The notes: a model not told the origin generated them from the letters alone. Numbered from the stretch's first letter, positions 1 to 12,135 are shown. The stretch: 64,000 bases of DNA from Marinobacterium rhizophilum DSM 18822 (GCF_000378045.1 NZ_KB899113.1:1-64000), one strand, 5' to 3'. A program made the numbers and translations.

Positions 1-119
1 TTGTAGTAGGTTGCATCTGATATCCCATGTTCACGACAGACGTCTTTGACCATGCAGCCCGCCTCGACGGACTTCAGGATCTGAACGATCTGTGACTCGG
101 TGAAGCGTGACTTCCGCAT
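1..119 (-). CDS. IS3-family transposase OrfA, N-terminal part only
   Basis: Translation of the minus strand from an ATG at 119 gives MRKSRFTESQIVQILKSVEA, then a helix-turn-helix continuing with KDVCREHGISDATYY. This is the signature opening of the HTH_Tnp_1 (IS3/IS911 OrfA) domain, which binds the element's ends. A GGAGAA ribosome site lies 6 bases upstream of the ATG. Only 39 residues are in the window; a typical OrfA has about 90-100 and is followed by a frameshifted OrfB with the DDE integrase core, which must lie outside. Whether the element is intact cannot be judged. Confidence 0.85.
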   Translation of the reverse strand, partial: MRKSRFTESQIVQILKSVEAGCMVKDVCREHGISDATYY

Positions 120-198
120 CGTGTGTTCTCCATCAGCATCGTTGAAGTATGCCGGAGAACTCTAGTTTTGGCTGGTCCGATTTTAAGGGAGGGTTACA
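1..198 (-). mobile_element. left end of an IS3-type insertion sequence, cut by the window edge
   Basis: The minus strand carries the start of a transposase OrfA (see next entry) preceded by a short leader that begins at 198 with TGTAACCCTCCCTTAAAATC. IS3 elements begin with TG and have a short leader before orfA, so 198 is my estimate of the element's terminus. The other end is outside the window, so terminal repeats and target duplication cannot be checked. The gene-poor DNA that follows fits an insertion-prone site. The boundary is inference; the transposase start is seen. Confidence 0.6.
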
Positions 199-1200
199 CG
201 TCCGTCAGCACTGCAGATCCAACGCCCAGGAACACAAGCTCCCAACAAAGTGTTACCCATGTCATTGAACTGAACCGCTACTCAAGTCCCCGTATCGTGC
301 GCAGATCAGACGCTCCAAATCGCCCGGAGACCGGGCTCCCACGATTCCACCCCGCCTGACGAAATGGATTTATTCGACATACCGCAGGTTCTTTGCCTCT
401 AAAGTGTGGGGCCAGGAGCACATTCTGCACCTACAATACTTGTGCCATCCGGCATGGCGGCGTACCGCCGCACGGTGCAATTCTCACGCTCATTAGCACC
501 CTACAAGCAGCCATAGCCCCACCGGCAGTAACGCGGCAACAGCCCGCCAACAACCCGCCAGGCCGTTTCACCCGCTAACACACCATTACCAAGACATCAG
601 AACAGCCACCCTCCCCCTTGCAGCAGAAAATTGCTGCTGCATTTTCTGGCGACCGGCCATCAATGGCCCTAAACCGGCAAGCATTGCGCCGTGCAGTGCT
701 GTTGGCTGAAACCACATTGGCACCCAACCAAAACCAGTGCCCGATGGGCACGCTGCGCGTTGCCCACCCTGCAGTTAGTATCAAATCGCCAGTATTAAAT
801 ACGTATCACCAATACAGCAGACGGCTGCTGAGCGGCGCTTGGCGCAATACGTGTTGTCTCGGTTTGACCCGCCGGACAGCAGGCAGGCGCTCCCGGCACG
901 GACACGCACCATCGCCTCTGCTAGGCGCTCCAGCCTCGCCTTCCAGGTAACAGGGGTCTGCGCCCTGCTGCTCGATTTATGAAATATTATCTACAAATCA
1001 TATACTTAATAAACATCTAACCCACATCATGCGATAGATTCAGGTTATGTTAATAATGCCTTGAGGGCCTGTGCTGTTTTCTGTAGATTCTTTCTAAAAG
1101 AATAATCGGTCTGCTTGGGAATACTGGCACTGCGCGTGTCAGCGGGGATGGTCGTGGAGTCGTTATTCCTGCCCAAGCCCACCATACAAGGTACGGATGC
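199..1200. other. gene-poor stretch, no supportable gene
   Basis: About 1 kb without a convincing gene on either strand. Open frames here lack ribosome sites and read as low-complexity, basic or proline-rich peptides. Around 619-672 there is a segment (GCAGAAAATTGCTGCTGCATT, then ACCGGCCATC-ATGGCCCT) that recurs in diverged form at about 3303-3350. The composition and the neighbouring insertion element suggest decayed accessory DNA. AT-richer DNA at 970-1100 could hold the promoter of the lipoprotein gene that starts at 1201. Confidence 0.5.
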
Positions 1201-2487
1201 ATGTCTTTTGTTGCAGTGGCAAGCCTAGCCTGGAGTCGAAGTTGCAAGCCCATACTTCAATGCTTCAGTGTAATCCTCCTCGCTCTCGTCACAGCGTTCA
1301 TGTCTGGCTGCTCATCAGCACCGCTTCGTAATGATCACCCCTTTGCTGCAGCGAACATAACCGAGCAGTCCGACGCAGCGATGCTGCCCAAGGCCGGTGC
1401 CAACCTGGCGACGCTGGGTGGCGGCACGGCGGCTTCAGTAGTCATTCCGGACAGCGGCTTCATCGCGCAACAGCTGAATGATGTGCAAATCCTTCCGTTT
1501 CAGCCCTTTGGCCATACACTCGACACCGATATTGTTATCGGCCAGGCCAGTGATGACCGCTACAGGGCCGGTATGGGCTGGATCAGCAAGAACGATCACA
1601 ACCATGTGAAACTCAGCCTGTTCCGACAGCAGAGGGTAGCCGACGGGCTCGACGGACTATGGCTGGCCAGTATCCAGGGAGAATTTACCCCCCTTGCCCT
1701 GGCTAAAGATTTCGACTTTACGGGGGAGCTCGCCCTTGCCGGCCAAAGCGGCGCCTCGCAACAAACGTCAGGGGGCTCCGGCATCCGCCTTCATCTAAAC
1801 AGGAAGCCCGCTAACGGCTTCAGCTACGGCTTGGCCCTGAGTCAATTCAGCGCAGGCTTTCATCCCTACGGCAGTGTCGTGGCTGCAGGTGAACGCCGTG
1901 CTGTCGCCAAGCTGGGCTACAGACCCTGGAGCGATGCGAAAATGACCGCTAACGCGGACTATATTCTCCGCGGTTGGGATGGCGACATTCCATGCGATGA
2001 ATACCGCACCGGCCTGTCGTTCTCCAGTACCGTTTTCACTTACCTGAGCGCCAAACTCGAAACATCCGCGCAGCGCACACTCGATTGCGCCGCGGCCTCC
2101 GATGCCGGCAACATCGACAGCTGGGCATTGACCCTCTCTGAAGATTCATGGACGGGCTGGGACATAAACCTGTTTGCAAAGGTGTCGGAAAAGAGCCTGC
2201 CCTTCACGCAGGAGCCACAGACCTGGAGCCACTATCGCGTATCCGGTGACCACGACTTACGCCTGGGATCACACTGGGCCTCATTCGGCCCTGAAGTATC
2301 CTTGCGAACCAACACCGTCGGTGAGGTAGAGCGCCGGCTGCAGACCGGGTTCGTGATGGGAATCGAAACCCGTACCCAGAATTTCAGCCTGCACCTGGGT
2401 TACGAGGCCCTTACAGGTTACGGGGGTGCACTTGACGCCAATGCCGGCAAGATCAAACTGAACTATCGTCTCGATTTCGATGCCTGA
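1201..2487 (+). CDS. putative outer-membrane lipoprotein with beta-strand-rich body, function unknown
   Basis: A 428-residue protein that I do not recognise. Residues 16-37 form a hydrophobic export signal ending in FMSGC, a usable lipobox with Cys37 as the lipidated residue, so the mature protein should be anchored in an outer or inner membrane leaflet. The rest alternates short polar and aromatic strands (for example GIRLHLNRKP, FSLHLGYEALTGYGGAL) and ends in KIKLNYRLDF, a pattern typical of barrel or beta-sandwich outer-membrane proteins. Two cysteines near 266 and 300 could pair. There is no operon partner; the gene is isolated in gene-poor DNA. The start at 1201 puts the signal about 15 residues in; no clear ribosome site is visible, and a shorter start is possible. 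Confidence 0.6.
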   Translation: MSFVAVASLAWSRSCKPILQCFSVILLALVTAFMSGCSSAPLRNDHPFAAANITEQSDAAMLPKAGANLATLGGGTAASVVIPDSGFIAQQLNDVQILPFQPFGHTLDTDIVIGQASDDRYRAGMGWISKNDHNHVKLSLFRQQRVADGLDGLWLASIQGEFTPLALAKDFDFTGELALAGQSGASQQTSGGSGIRLHLNRKPANGFSYGLALSQFSAGFHPYGSVVAAGERRAVAKLGYRPWSDAKMTANADYILRGWDGDIPCDEYRTGLSFSSTVFTYLSAKLETSAQRTLDCAAASDAGNIDSWALTLSEDSWTGWDINLFAKVSEKSLPFTQEPQTWSHYRVSGDHDLRLGSHWASFGPEVSLRTNTVGEVERRLQTGFVMGIETRTQNFSLHLGYEALTGYGGALDANAGKIKLNYRLDFDA

Positions 2488-2981
2488 ACGGTTGCCAATT
2501 ATCCCTGCAGACGACGGGCGCGCCAAAACGCAGGATGCATCAACGAAAGCCGGAGCGAGCACTGCTGCCTGTGTGCGACCAGGCCCGCAAGGCGCAACAC
2601 ATAGCATCCAACCGATACCGAACCCACCGGCACTGCAGATCCAAATTCAAACACGCAAAAACCCCAGAAAACTGACACCCATGTCAGTGAACAGCACTGT
2701 TATTCATGTATCTTCTTCACCTGGCGGACATACTGGCCTTTCTGGCAACTCTTGGCTTCTTTGCGGTTTTGATTAGGTGTGTGCGCAAGCGCACAGTGAA
2801 GACACTGAAAATGGTGTTTACTGATTCCATTGTTTGACGGATTGCATATTCGCGCGGCATCCGACGAATAACGCCTGCGCTGGGTTCTATTGAAGCACCA
2901 GACGCCTGCAGATCGAGTTGCACAAATGCCGAGGCGGATGTAGCTCCCTCAGTCACAGGTTAGCGTGAGAAGAGAAAAGTC

Positions 2982-3263
2982 ATGAACTTTCAACCCCCAA
3001 GCACAGCTGAAACCACAGGCACCTACCTGTTACGTTTTATTTCGTTGTATGACCGGGGACGCGGCATCGCTGTGCCCTGCGATGCCGCTGGCAACGTTGA
3101 CACGGCTTCACTCAGCCTGCGACTTCGCCTTGCGTATCTTCGCGCAAGGTTAATGGTAGGTCGGGAGTACTCTCGTCCAACAGTGCAGCCGAAGGCCGGC
3201 AGATGGATAGGCTCCGCTTTACCCATGCTGCACATGGACACTAAACCGCAAGAAGTAATTTAG
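2982..3263 (+). CDS. small hypothetical protein, 93 residues
   Basis: The frame starts with an ATG preceded by GAGAAGAGAAAAGTC, a plausible ribosome site. The peptide has a non-random middle: YLLRFISLYDRGRGIAVPCD, followed by a charged helix-like stretch and LMVGREYSRPTVQ. The layout (aromatic-basic start, GRG, PCDxxG, VGREY) reminds me of short uncharacterised proteins often found beside mobile elements in proteobacteria, but I cannot name the family. The last third is weaker and may not belong to the ancestral protein. It may be a decayed passenger gene of the surrounding accessory DNA. Confidence 0.4.
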   Translation: MNFQPPSTAETTGTYLLRFISLYDRGRGIAVPCDAAGNVDTASLSLRLRLAYLRARLMVGREYSRPTVQPKAGRWIGSALPMLHMDTKPQEVI

Positions 3264-3589
3264 TACCAGCAGGACGCCAGAACAACGCTATACCCCCCTG
3301 GGCAGAAAATTGCTCCTGCATTGACTACCGGCCATCCATGGCCCTGCGCCTGCGGACACCGGGCGCATGCAGCGATCAGGCCCGCAGACAGGGACTGTTG
3401 TACCTCCGATGACAGCATACCCGGCTCTTCACCCTGACGGCAGGCCGACCGCACAATGGCGTCAGAGCACAGTGCAAAGGCTGCATCTGGGGTCATTACT
3501 ATTAACCTGGCTGGCAAATAGGTTCTTTTTATGTCCAGCTGCCGCGGGTTATCGATCGACGGGCACGAAAATCAAAGGGGCAGCCATTA

Positions 3590-3790
3590 TTAAACCGGTG
3601 GCATTTTACGTCTGTAGAGCCGGTTTAATACTGTGGCGCAGGATGCGCCACCATTGGCCAACGGCCAATGCGAGCCTTTGAAAATCCAGGGATTTCACAA
3701 ATTCCGCCTGACTTTCAAGGGCGATGATGAAACAGGGCGGGACGACCTGTTTCATCGCCAGGTTAATAGCCAATGGCTACCGACCCATAA
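3590..3790. repeat. stem-loop cassette, partial copy
   Basis: A chain of hairpins: AAACCGG/CCGGTTT arms at about 3593-3630, TGGCGCA/TGCGCCA near 3633-3650, CATTGGCC/GGCCAATG near 3651-3670 and GATGAAACAGG/CCTGTTTCATC near 3724-3758, then GGTTAATAGCC. The last three elements occur in the same order in the copies at 7.9 kb and 52.3 kb. Confidence 0.55.
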
Positions 3791-4028
3791 AGCCAATGCC
3801 AGTGGCGAGTTGCTGGCGCAGTGGAAACTGCTGGCGGACCGGCTGTAAGCAGCGGACGGATACCCTGATACCGGATCATTTTCAAAAGAGGGGTCAATTT
3901 TTGGCTGGCTATAAAAGCGGTCTTTACACTTCTTTGGTGCGCTAACGCACGGACAGAATTTTGGCATGCAAACATACTAAAAACAGAATTTTACGCCGCG
4001 ATTCAAATACCACCACAAGGATTCGACC

Positions 4029-5066
4029 ATGAAAGCACTTGTTTACTTGGGTCCAGGAAAAAAAGCATTGGAAGATCGACCGAAGCCAGATATTTCTGCG
4101 CCTACCGACGCCATCGTAAAAGTGACGAAAACGACAATTTGTGGCACTGACCTGCACATTTTGAAAGGTGATGTGCCAACCTGCCAGGCAGGCACTATTT
4201 TAGGGCACGAGGGCGTAGGTATCGTCGAGAAGGTAGGTGAGGCAGTAACAGCATTCAAACCGGGTGATCGGGTTTTGATTTCATGCGTCAGCGCCTGCGG
4301 AAAATGCAGCTATTGCCGCAAAGGTATGTACTCCCATTGCAGCACCGGCGGCTGGATTTTAGGTAATAGTATTGACGGCACCCAGGCAGAATTCGTGCGA
4401 ACGCCTCACGCCGACACCAGCCTTTATCCCATTCCGGATGGCGCGGATGAGGAGGCTCTTGTGATGTTGAGCGACATTCTCCCAACGGGATTTGAGTGCG
4501 GCGTGCTTAACGGAAAAGTTAAGCCAGGCGATATCGTTTCAATCGTCGGCGCGGGGCCGATCGGTCTCGCAGCCTTGCTCACTGCTCAGTTCTACTCACC
4601 GGCCGAAATCATCATGATCGATCTTGATGATAACCGTCTTGAAATGGCAAAACGTTTCGGCGCAACAGCGACCATCAATAGCACTGACGGCAAGGCCAAG
4701 GATACTGTCATGAGTATGACGAACGGGCGCGGTGTCGACACGGCCATTGAAGCTGTAGGTATTCCTGCGACCTTCGAGCTTTGCCAGGAAATTATTGCAC
4801 CGGGTGGCACCATCGCCAATATCGGCGTACACGGTAAAAAAGTTGACTTGCATTTGGAAAGTCTATGGGATCGCAATATTACTATCACGACTCGCCTCGT
4901 TGATACGGCAAGTACACCAATGCTGCTCAATATACTGACGGCAAACAAAATAGATCCAAAAATGCTCATTACTCACCGCTTCTCGCTAGAGAACGTTATA
5001 GACGCATACGAGACATTCGAAAACGCGGCGAATACGAAGGCACTCAAAGTTATTATCAATACTTAA
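4029..5066 (+). CDS. zinc-dependent alcohol dehydrogenase, MDR family
   Basis: A 345-residue medium-chain dehydrogenase that should oxidise a primary or secondary alcohol with NAD(H) in the cytoplasm. Catalytic zinc ligands are visible as Cys38 (TTICGTDLH) and His60-Glu61 (LGHEG). A structural-zinc lobe of four cysteines follows at about 90-105 (CVSACGKCSYC...HC). The Rossmann fold shows GAGPIG near 174-179 with the acid MIDLD about 20 residues later, which favours NAD over NADP. Length is normal. CAAGGATTCGACC supplies the ribosome site. The gene stands alone, is AT-richer than its neighbours and lies next to a MITE, so it may be acquired. The substrate cannot be read from sequence. Confidence 0.9.
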   Translation: MKALVYLGPGKKALEDRPKPDISAPTDAIVKVTKTTICGTDLHILKGDVPTCQAGTILGHEGVGIVEKVGEAVTAFKPGDRVLISCVSACGKCSYCRKGMYSHCSTGGWILGNSIDGTQAEFVRTPHADTSLYPIPDGADEEALVMLSDILPTGFECGVLNGKVKPGDIVSIVGAGPIGLAALLTAQFYSPAEIIMIDLDDNRLEMAKRFGATATINSTDGKAKDTVMSMTNGRGVDTAIEAVGIPATFELCQEIIAPGGTIANIGVHGKKVDLHLESLWDRNITITTRLVDTASTPMLLNILTANKIDPKMLITHRFSLENVIDAYETFENAANTKALKVIINT

Positions 5067-5140
5067 CCAATAACGCTGAAATATTCCGGCTGGCGTACAG
5101 GACATTGCCACAGGAAATAATCACGTCAATGGGTGTTTAG

Positions 5141-5422
5141 GGAACCTATGAATAAGTCCCAATGAGTCTCTGGCTTTCAGCGCGATCCGGAATCGAGGCG
5201 CAGTTTCGAAAGCATGCCGGGGCCTGTCGAGAAGCTGCAACAAAGAGTCCGGGTCGCGCTGAAAGCCCCGTAGGGCGTGCCCTGAAGCATGCATCTGCGT
5301 TGTTGCAGCGCTTGACAAGGACTAAGGCCAAGGTGCCCTTTAGGGTATTGCCTGCACACTGCGCCTAGCAGCTGCACGCTTCAGGACCCGCAGAGGACAA
5401 CTGGGACTTGTTCATAGGTTCC
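5141..5422. mobile_element. 282-bp MITE with 20-bp terminal inverted repeats and TTAG target duplication
   Basis: The left end GGAACCTATGAATAAGTCCC (5141-5160) matches the complement of the right end at 5403-5422 in 19 of 20 positions. The element is flanked by TTAG at 5137-5140 and TTAG at 5423-5426, a 4-bp target duplication of the YTAR kind used by IS5-family elements. Inside, CTTTCAGCGCGA (from 5172) and TCGCGCTGAAAG (ending near 5266) form a second inverted repeat. No transposase frame fits. It sits between the convergent ends of the alcohol dehydrogenase and the APC transporter. Confidence 0.85.
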
Positions 5423-5465
5423 TTAGATCGTGCATTCCCCATGGATGTACAAGTGTTATGTGTTT

Positions 5466-6797
5466 TCATTTGGGCACGATGGGGTTGTGTCGCAAGAAGA
5501 GGGCTTCCACAATCAGGATAGTCAGCATTACGACACAAGCGATGCCCACCACCAGCAGATCACTGGATATTTTAATCCAGAGAAATCCAGCCAGAACGAC
5601 CAGATCAAGAAAAATTGCGCCTATAAGAACGGCGCTACGGGCGCCAATTTCCTGCCGCAGATGACGCAATATGCCCCAGTGAACGGCCATATCCATTATC
5701 AGATAAAAAATGATGCCCAACGCGGCGATACGTGACAGATCAAAGAAGGCCGTCAGCAGCAAACCCAAGACAACTGTATAGACCAGAGTATGCTTTTGGA
5801 TGCTGCCCGGCATCCCAAAATGACGGTGGGGGACAAGTTTCATCTCTGTCAGCATTGCCAACATCCGAGAAACTGCAAATATGCTGGCGATAATTCCGCC
5901 TGCTGTCGCCAGCATAGCCAGCACAACCGTAAACCACAGAGCATATTCGCCCAGTGCAGGCCTGGCGGCGGCCGCCAGGGAGTAATTTCTCGTTTCGATA
6001 ATTTCCTGAAGAGACAAGTTGCTCGCGACAGCAAACCCCACCAGCGCGTAAATAACAACACAAAGCGCGATGGAGATGATGATGGCTCTGCCCACATTGC
6101 GGTGCGGGTCTTTCAGCTCCGAGCCACTGTTTGTAATAGTGGTAAACCCCTTGAAGGCCAGAATACCGAGGGCCGTAGCGCCAATAAAACCGGCCAGTGA
6201 TATGTCAGGGTCCTGGGCTGAGAAATTAACTTCCACCGAATCTGCCACCGTGACCCCCACAACGCCGAACAGAACGATACCGCCTATCTTGATAAATCCA
6301 AGCACCGACGACACGCCCTCGATCATACGGTTAGCGGATAAATTGATCAGAAAGGCTACCAACAACAATCCGACCCCCAGTGTTGGCACCAGCAAACTGC
6401 TATCGTCGATTTCAAACAACTGCAGTGTATAAGCCCCAAATGTGCGAGCCAGAAAACTCTGGGCGATGACCATAGAAAAATACATCAGCAGGGAATGAAA
6501 AGCCGTTGTCAGCGTACTGCCATAAGCCTTTTTCAGGTACATGGCTATTCCGCCGGCCGACGGATAAGCATTCGACATTTTGACGTATGAGTGGGCGCTG
6601 AATGACACTATCAGTGCGGCCGAAAGAAAAGCCAGTGGGAAAAGACGCCCGGTCATCTCGGCCATCTGACCGGTCAGGGCAAATATCCCTGCCCCGATCA
6701 TCACCCCAGTACCAAGGGCAACAGCTCCGACCAATGTCAGACTGTCTTTACGATACTGCGGCTTTCGATCTTCAGTCATCTGCATATCGTTACGCAT
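5466..6797 (-). CDS. APC-superfamily amino acid permease
   Basis: An inner-membrane carrier with about 12 hydrophobic segments. The first segment contains the APC substrate signature GTGVMIGAGIFALTGQ, with the unwound helix GAGIF. The later GILAFKGFTTITNSGSELKDP matches the helix 6 region and the following ELKDP turn common in this superfamily. Residues after the last helix are short, as expected. I place the start at the ATG at 6797, just after GAGGAG; a TTG 15 bases upstream is in frame but would bury that ribosome site. The substrate is probably an amino acid or amine, not resolvable here. Its 3' end faces the MITE, and it is transcribed alone. Confidence 0.85.
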   Translation of the reverse strand: MRNDMQMTEDRKPQYRKDSLTLVGAVALGTGVMIGAGIFALTGQMAEMTGRLFPLAFLSAALIVSFSAHSYVKMSNAYPSAGGIAMYLKKAYGSTLTTAFHSLLMYFSMVIAQSFLARTFGAYTLQLFEIDDSSLLVPTLGVGLLLVAFLINLSANRMIEGVSSVLGFIKIGGIVLFGVVGVTVADSVEVNFSAQDPDISLAGFIGATALGILAFKGFTTITNSGSELKDPHRNVGRAIIISIALCVVIYALVGFAVASNLSLQEIIETRNYSLAAAARPALGEYALWFTVVLAMLATAGGIIASIFAVSRMLAMLTEMKLVPHRHFGMPGSIQKHTLVYTVVLGLLLTAFFDLSRIAALGIIFYLIMDMAVHWGILRHLRQEIGARSAVLIGAIFLDLVVLAGFLWIKISSDLLVVGIACVVMLTILIVEALFLRHNPIVPK

Positions 6798-6978
6798 ATC
6801 TCCTCTATCCAAGGTCGGCGATATCTATCCTGGATAACATAGTGGTCGCAATTGAGGCTGCGATGCCGCGCATCGAAACCCAGATCCCCGCTTCCCAGTT
6901 CTGAACATGCAAGACCCCGAATACGACACCTTTAACTGCTACTTCAAGCTTTGCCGCTGCTTGAACCTAAGCGGACAG

Positions 6979-7842
6979 TCAGAGTTGCTTGCGTAACTTC
7001 AGCAACTCCTTGCGGCGCACGGCGCTGACTTTCGGGTAGCTCATTTTAAGGTCCTGCAGCGCCTCAACGATGATCTGGGAGATGATCAGCCTGGCGTTCT
7101 TCTTGTCATCGGCCGGAATGACATACCATGGTGACTCCTCTGTGCTGGTGGCACTCAGGCATGCCTCATATGCACGCATATAGTCGTCCCAGTGCCTGCG
7201 TTCCTGGATGTCGGCGAGGCTGAACTTCCAATTTTTCTCGGGCTCATCGATACGCGCGAGAAACCGTTCGCGTTGTTCCTCCTTAGACAGGTGGAGAAAA
7301 AACTTGATCACCCGCGTACCGTTGCTGTGCAGATGTGCCTCCAGATCCGTGATGGATTTGAAGCGCTCGTCCCAGATGGCACTCCCGGCGACCGCATCGT
7401 CGGAAAACCCCTGCGCCCGGAGCAACTCCGGGTGCACCCGCACCACGAGTACATCCTCGTAGTAGGAGCGATTAAATATACCGATCCGCCCCCGCTCCGG
7501 CAGACGCTTGGTGGTGCGCCACAGGAAATCGTGCTCCAGCTTCTCGACGCTCGGTTGTTTAAAACTGAATACCTGGCAACCCTGTGGATTCACGCCCGAC
7601 ATGACATGGCGAATAGCCCCGTCCTTGCCGGCGGTATCCATGCCCTGGAAAATCAACAGCACGGCTTGCCGATTCGAAGCGTAGTTCAATCGCTGTAACT
7701 CGCTCAGTTCGACGACCTGAGCCTCCAGCATCTTTTTATATGCTTTCTTGGAGTCATAGACGGGCACAATCTTGGTCGGACGCTGAGCCAAATCAACTTT
7801 ATTGCCGGGCTGAACGCGGTGATCATTAGGATCTATTTTCAT
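6979..7842 (-). CDS. ppk2: polyphosphate kinase 2 (polyP:nucleotide phosphotransferase)
   Basis: A 287-residue PPK2 enzyme, which transfers phosphate between inorganic polyphosphate and nucleoside mono- or diphosphates in the cytosol. The Walker A segment is [11 protein letters not shown] (65-75) and the Walker B/lid region is [18 protein letters not shown] (121-138), both diagnostic. A conserved [16 protein letters not shown] follows, and the [15 protein letters not shown] block near 230-250 closes the nucleotide site. The length fits one-domain PPK2 enzymes (about 270-300). Whether it prefers ADP or AMP/GDP cannot be decided by eye. It stands alone, downstream of a stem-loop cassette region. 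Confidence 0.92.
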   Translation of the reverse strand: MKIDPNDHRVQPGNKVDLAQRPTKIVPVYDSKKAYKKMLEAQVVELSELQRLNYASNRQAVLLIFQGMDTAGKDGAIRHVMSGVNPQGCQVFSFKQPSVEKLEHDFLWRTTKRLPERGRIGIFNRSYYEDVLVVRVHPELLRAQGFSDDAVAGSAIWDERFKSITDLEAHLHSNGTRVIKFFLHLSKEEQRERFLARIDEPEKNWKFSLADIQERRHWDDYMRAYEACLSATSTEESPWYVIPADDKKNARLIISQIIVEALQDLKMSYPKVSAVRRKELLKLRKQL

Positions 7843-7864
7843 AAAATCTGCCTGGTGTTCATGT

Positions 7865-8155
7865 TATTAGCCGGGCGGACAAACAGGTTTCCGCCCTATT
7901 TGTCCGTTATGTACAGGAAGTACGGTCCCATAACTTTTGCTCCTGCAAAGTAAGGTTTTCCGCCATCCTTGGCGGTCATGCCGCACACGCATGGATGCGT
8001 GCGTGGGTCACGCCATAGGCGCTTTAACCTAAAAGAATGGGCGCAGGTGCGTGGACATGCTGGCCTTCCTCAGGGGAAAAGGTGGCGTTCACATTGGCCT
8101 GCGGCCAATGATCAAGCATCCCTGCTTCATGGATTAACCCGCCGGATTAATAGCC
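7865..8155. repeat. stem-loop cassette, near-complete copy
   Basis: Consecutive hairpins: GGACAAA/TTTGTCC at about 7878-7906, GTTATG/CATAAC near 7907-7935, CCGCCA/TGGCGG near 7960-7977, CACGCATGGATGCGTG near 7986-8002, a GTCACGCC-to-GGTGGCG arm enclosing the conserved GGGCGCAGGTGCGTGGACAT (8039-8058), CATTGGCCTGCGGCCAATG (about 8093-8111), then AAGCATCCCTGCTT and GGATTAACCCGCCGGATTAA. The 24 bases at 8039-8062 are identical to 52269-52292. There is no coding potential in the 5' part; the 3' end overlaps the stop of the truncated gene at 8147. Confidence 0.7.
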
Positions 8156-8665
8156 ACCGATGAGTTTTCCACCAAGAGCAAAAGCGCCGGCAACAAGCGC
8201 AGCGACCGTGCCGAGCAGGCTCCATAACTGGTTCGGCGTCATACTCCCCAAAAGCTCGCCAACCGTGAGTTCCGATGGATTCTTCGCAGCACTGATTTTT
8301 GCAGTCGGGCGCTGCGTCAGCTTTTGTTTCCAGCTGGAAAGCACACCGCTGAACTCCGTGGTTGCCAGCGCAGACGAGTTCGGAGTCACAGATTGGACGT
8401 ACCAGTCATAGCCGCGTTCCAAAAGCCCTTCGCTCTTGATACCCTTCTCAACGATCACCAGCAGCGGATGACCCCGGCTATAAGCCATTGCAGCCTCGAT
8501 CTGATTCCACGGGGTTGCAAGCCTGACATCTACCAGGGGCGACTCATGGGAAATTGACGCAGCCGTCGCGCAGGCCGGATCGACCCAGGCGCCTGCAAAG
8601 CACGCTACCGCCCTTCCAGCGACGGAACAGCGCCTGCGATCCGCCAGCGACAGGGGGAAACACAA
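8147..8665 (-). pseudogene. 5'-truncated gene, C-terminal part of a TIR-like/nucleotide-processing protein with membrane anchor
   Basis: The frame is open for 172 codons, but only residues from about 35 onward look like protein: SPLVDVRLATPWNQIEAAMA, then GHPLLVIVEKG and LLERGYDWYV. This pattern (Trp, Ile-Glu, MAY..G.PLL.I.E.G) is what I associate with TIR-like or deoxyribosyltransferase-like effector domains. A linker is followed by LTVGELLGSMTPNQLW and a C-terminal membrane helix (TVAALVAGAFALGGKLIGGY). The first ~34 residues are basic, cysteine-rich and unlike such a fold, there is no ribosome site, and the N-terminal half of the domain is missing. I read it as a remnant whose front half was lost. 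The family assignment is inference from memory of the motif. Confidence 0.5.
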
Positions 8666-8734
8666 GTATAGGAAACGCGGGAGGATTCACCCAGCCAGGC
8701 TTCCGATGCCCAGCAGACGAGATGTCGTTATCCG

Positions 8735-8848
8735 TCATGCCACAGGCGCTTTAATCTGAAAAGCCCGGCCATGCAGGGCGTTTATCGTCACAGGCCGCGG
8801 CCTTCCCATTGGCCCGTTTATTCAACGTAACGCCCAATGCCAAAACGA
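8735..8848. repeat. stem-loop cassette fragment
   Basis: Contains CGTCATGCCACAGGCGCTTTAATCTGAAAAG, related to the segment at about 8007-8034 of the larger copy (shown here in part: CACAGGCGCTTTAATCTGAA), followed by TCGTCACAGGCC and CCATTGGCCCGTTTATT. The inner hairpins are eroded. It separates the truncated gene from the terminator of gcvP. Confidence 0.45.
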
Positions 8849-8877
8849 AAAAGGCCCGACATTTCTGCCGGGCCTTT
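8848..8877 (-). terminator. intrinsic terminator downstream of gcvP
   Basis: Inverted repeat AAAGGCCCGACA / TGCCGGGCCTTT with a short ATTTC loop. On the minus strand the stem is followed by a T-run, and it lies about 70 bases after the gcvP stop, so it should end the sdaA-glyA-gcvH-gcvP transcript. Confidence 0.8.
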
Positions 8878-8944
8878 CTATTGTCCAACCTAACGATCTC
8901 GTTCCAGCTCGCAGATTGCAGCGCGCGGATTCGAGAACCTAGCC

Positions 8945-11836
<2,892 letters not shown>

Positions 11837-11944
11837 TACACTAACCTGTGTGCTCTGTGCCGGCTTCGGATACACCGAAACCTGCAACGGGTTCTAAAAG
11901 TGCGAAGCGTCGAAACGCTTCACGTTGTGCGTAAATTCCAGTCC

Positions 11945-12135
11945 TGCTCTTGATCCGGCGGACAACCAGGCGCGGTGCCGCATTCCCTGCTGCGTTGTCC
12001 GTCACCCCGCTAAACAAGCGCTAGTGCGCGGACATACTGACGTTTGTGGCGCTCGCTTTGGACCTGTTCGGTATGGAACAGGCCCAATGCTTCAGCACGC
12101 CTGCTGCAGCTACTCATCCACCGGGTCAATCGTGC
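11945..12135. repeat. stem-loop cassette between gcvH and gcvP
   Basis: GGACAA(CCAGG...CCCTG)TTGTCC-type hairpin at about 11960-12002, followed by GTCACCCCGC, a loop with TGCGCGGACATACTGAC, an outer GTTTGTGGCG arm, then CCTGTTC/GAACAGG near 12064-12084. The order matches the copies at 7.9 kb and 52.3 kb, with diverged stems. It occupies most of the 309-base gap between gcvP and gcvH. Confidence 0.55.

Larger units (their letters stand above)
2488..4028. other. gene-poor intergenic region with stem-loop repeats
   Basis: About 1.5 kb in which only one short frame (2982-3263, listed separately) looks at all gene-like. Around 3303-3350 a segment resembles the one at 619-672. From about 3590 to 3790 several inverted repeats follow one another, including CATTGGCCAACGGCCAATG and a GATGAAACAGG/CCTGTTTCATC pair, then GGTTAATAGCC. 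These are the same building blocks as in the stem-loop cassettes elsewhere in the window. A 43-codon frame at 2706-2837 (MYLLHLADILAFLATLGFFA...) would encode a membrane helix but has no ribosome site. Confidence 0.5.

Noticed and set aside
2706-2837. 43-codon membrane-helix frame
   Set aside because: Hydrophobic but no ribosome site and no neighbour; could be chance, so not listed as a gene.
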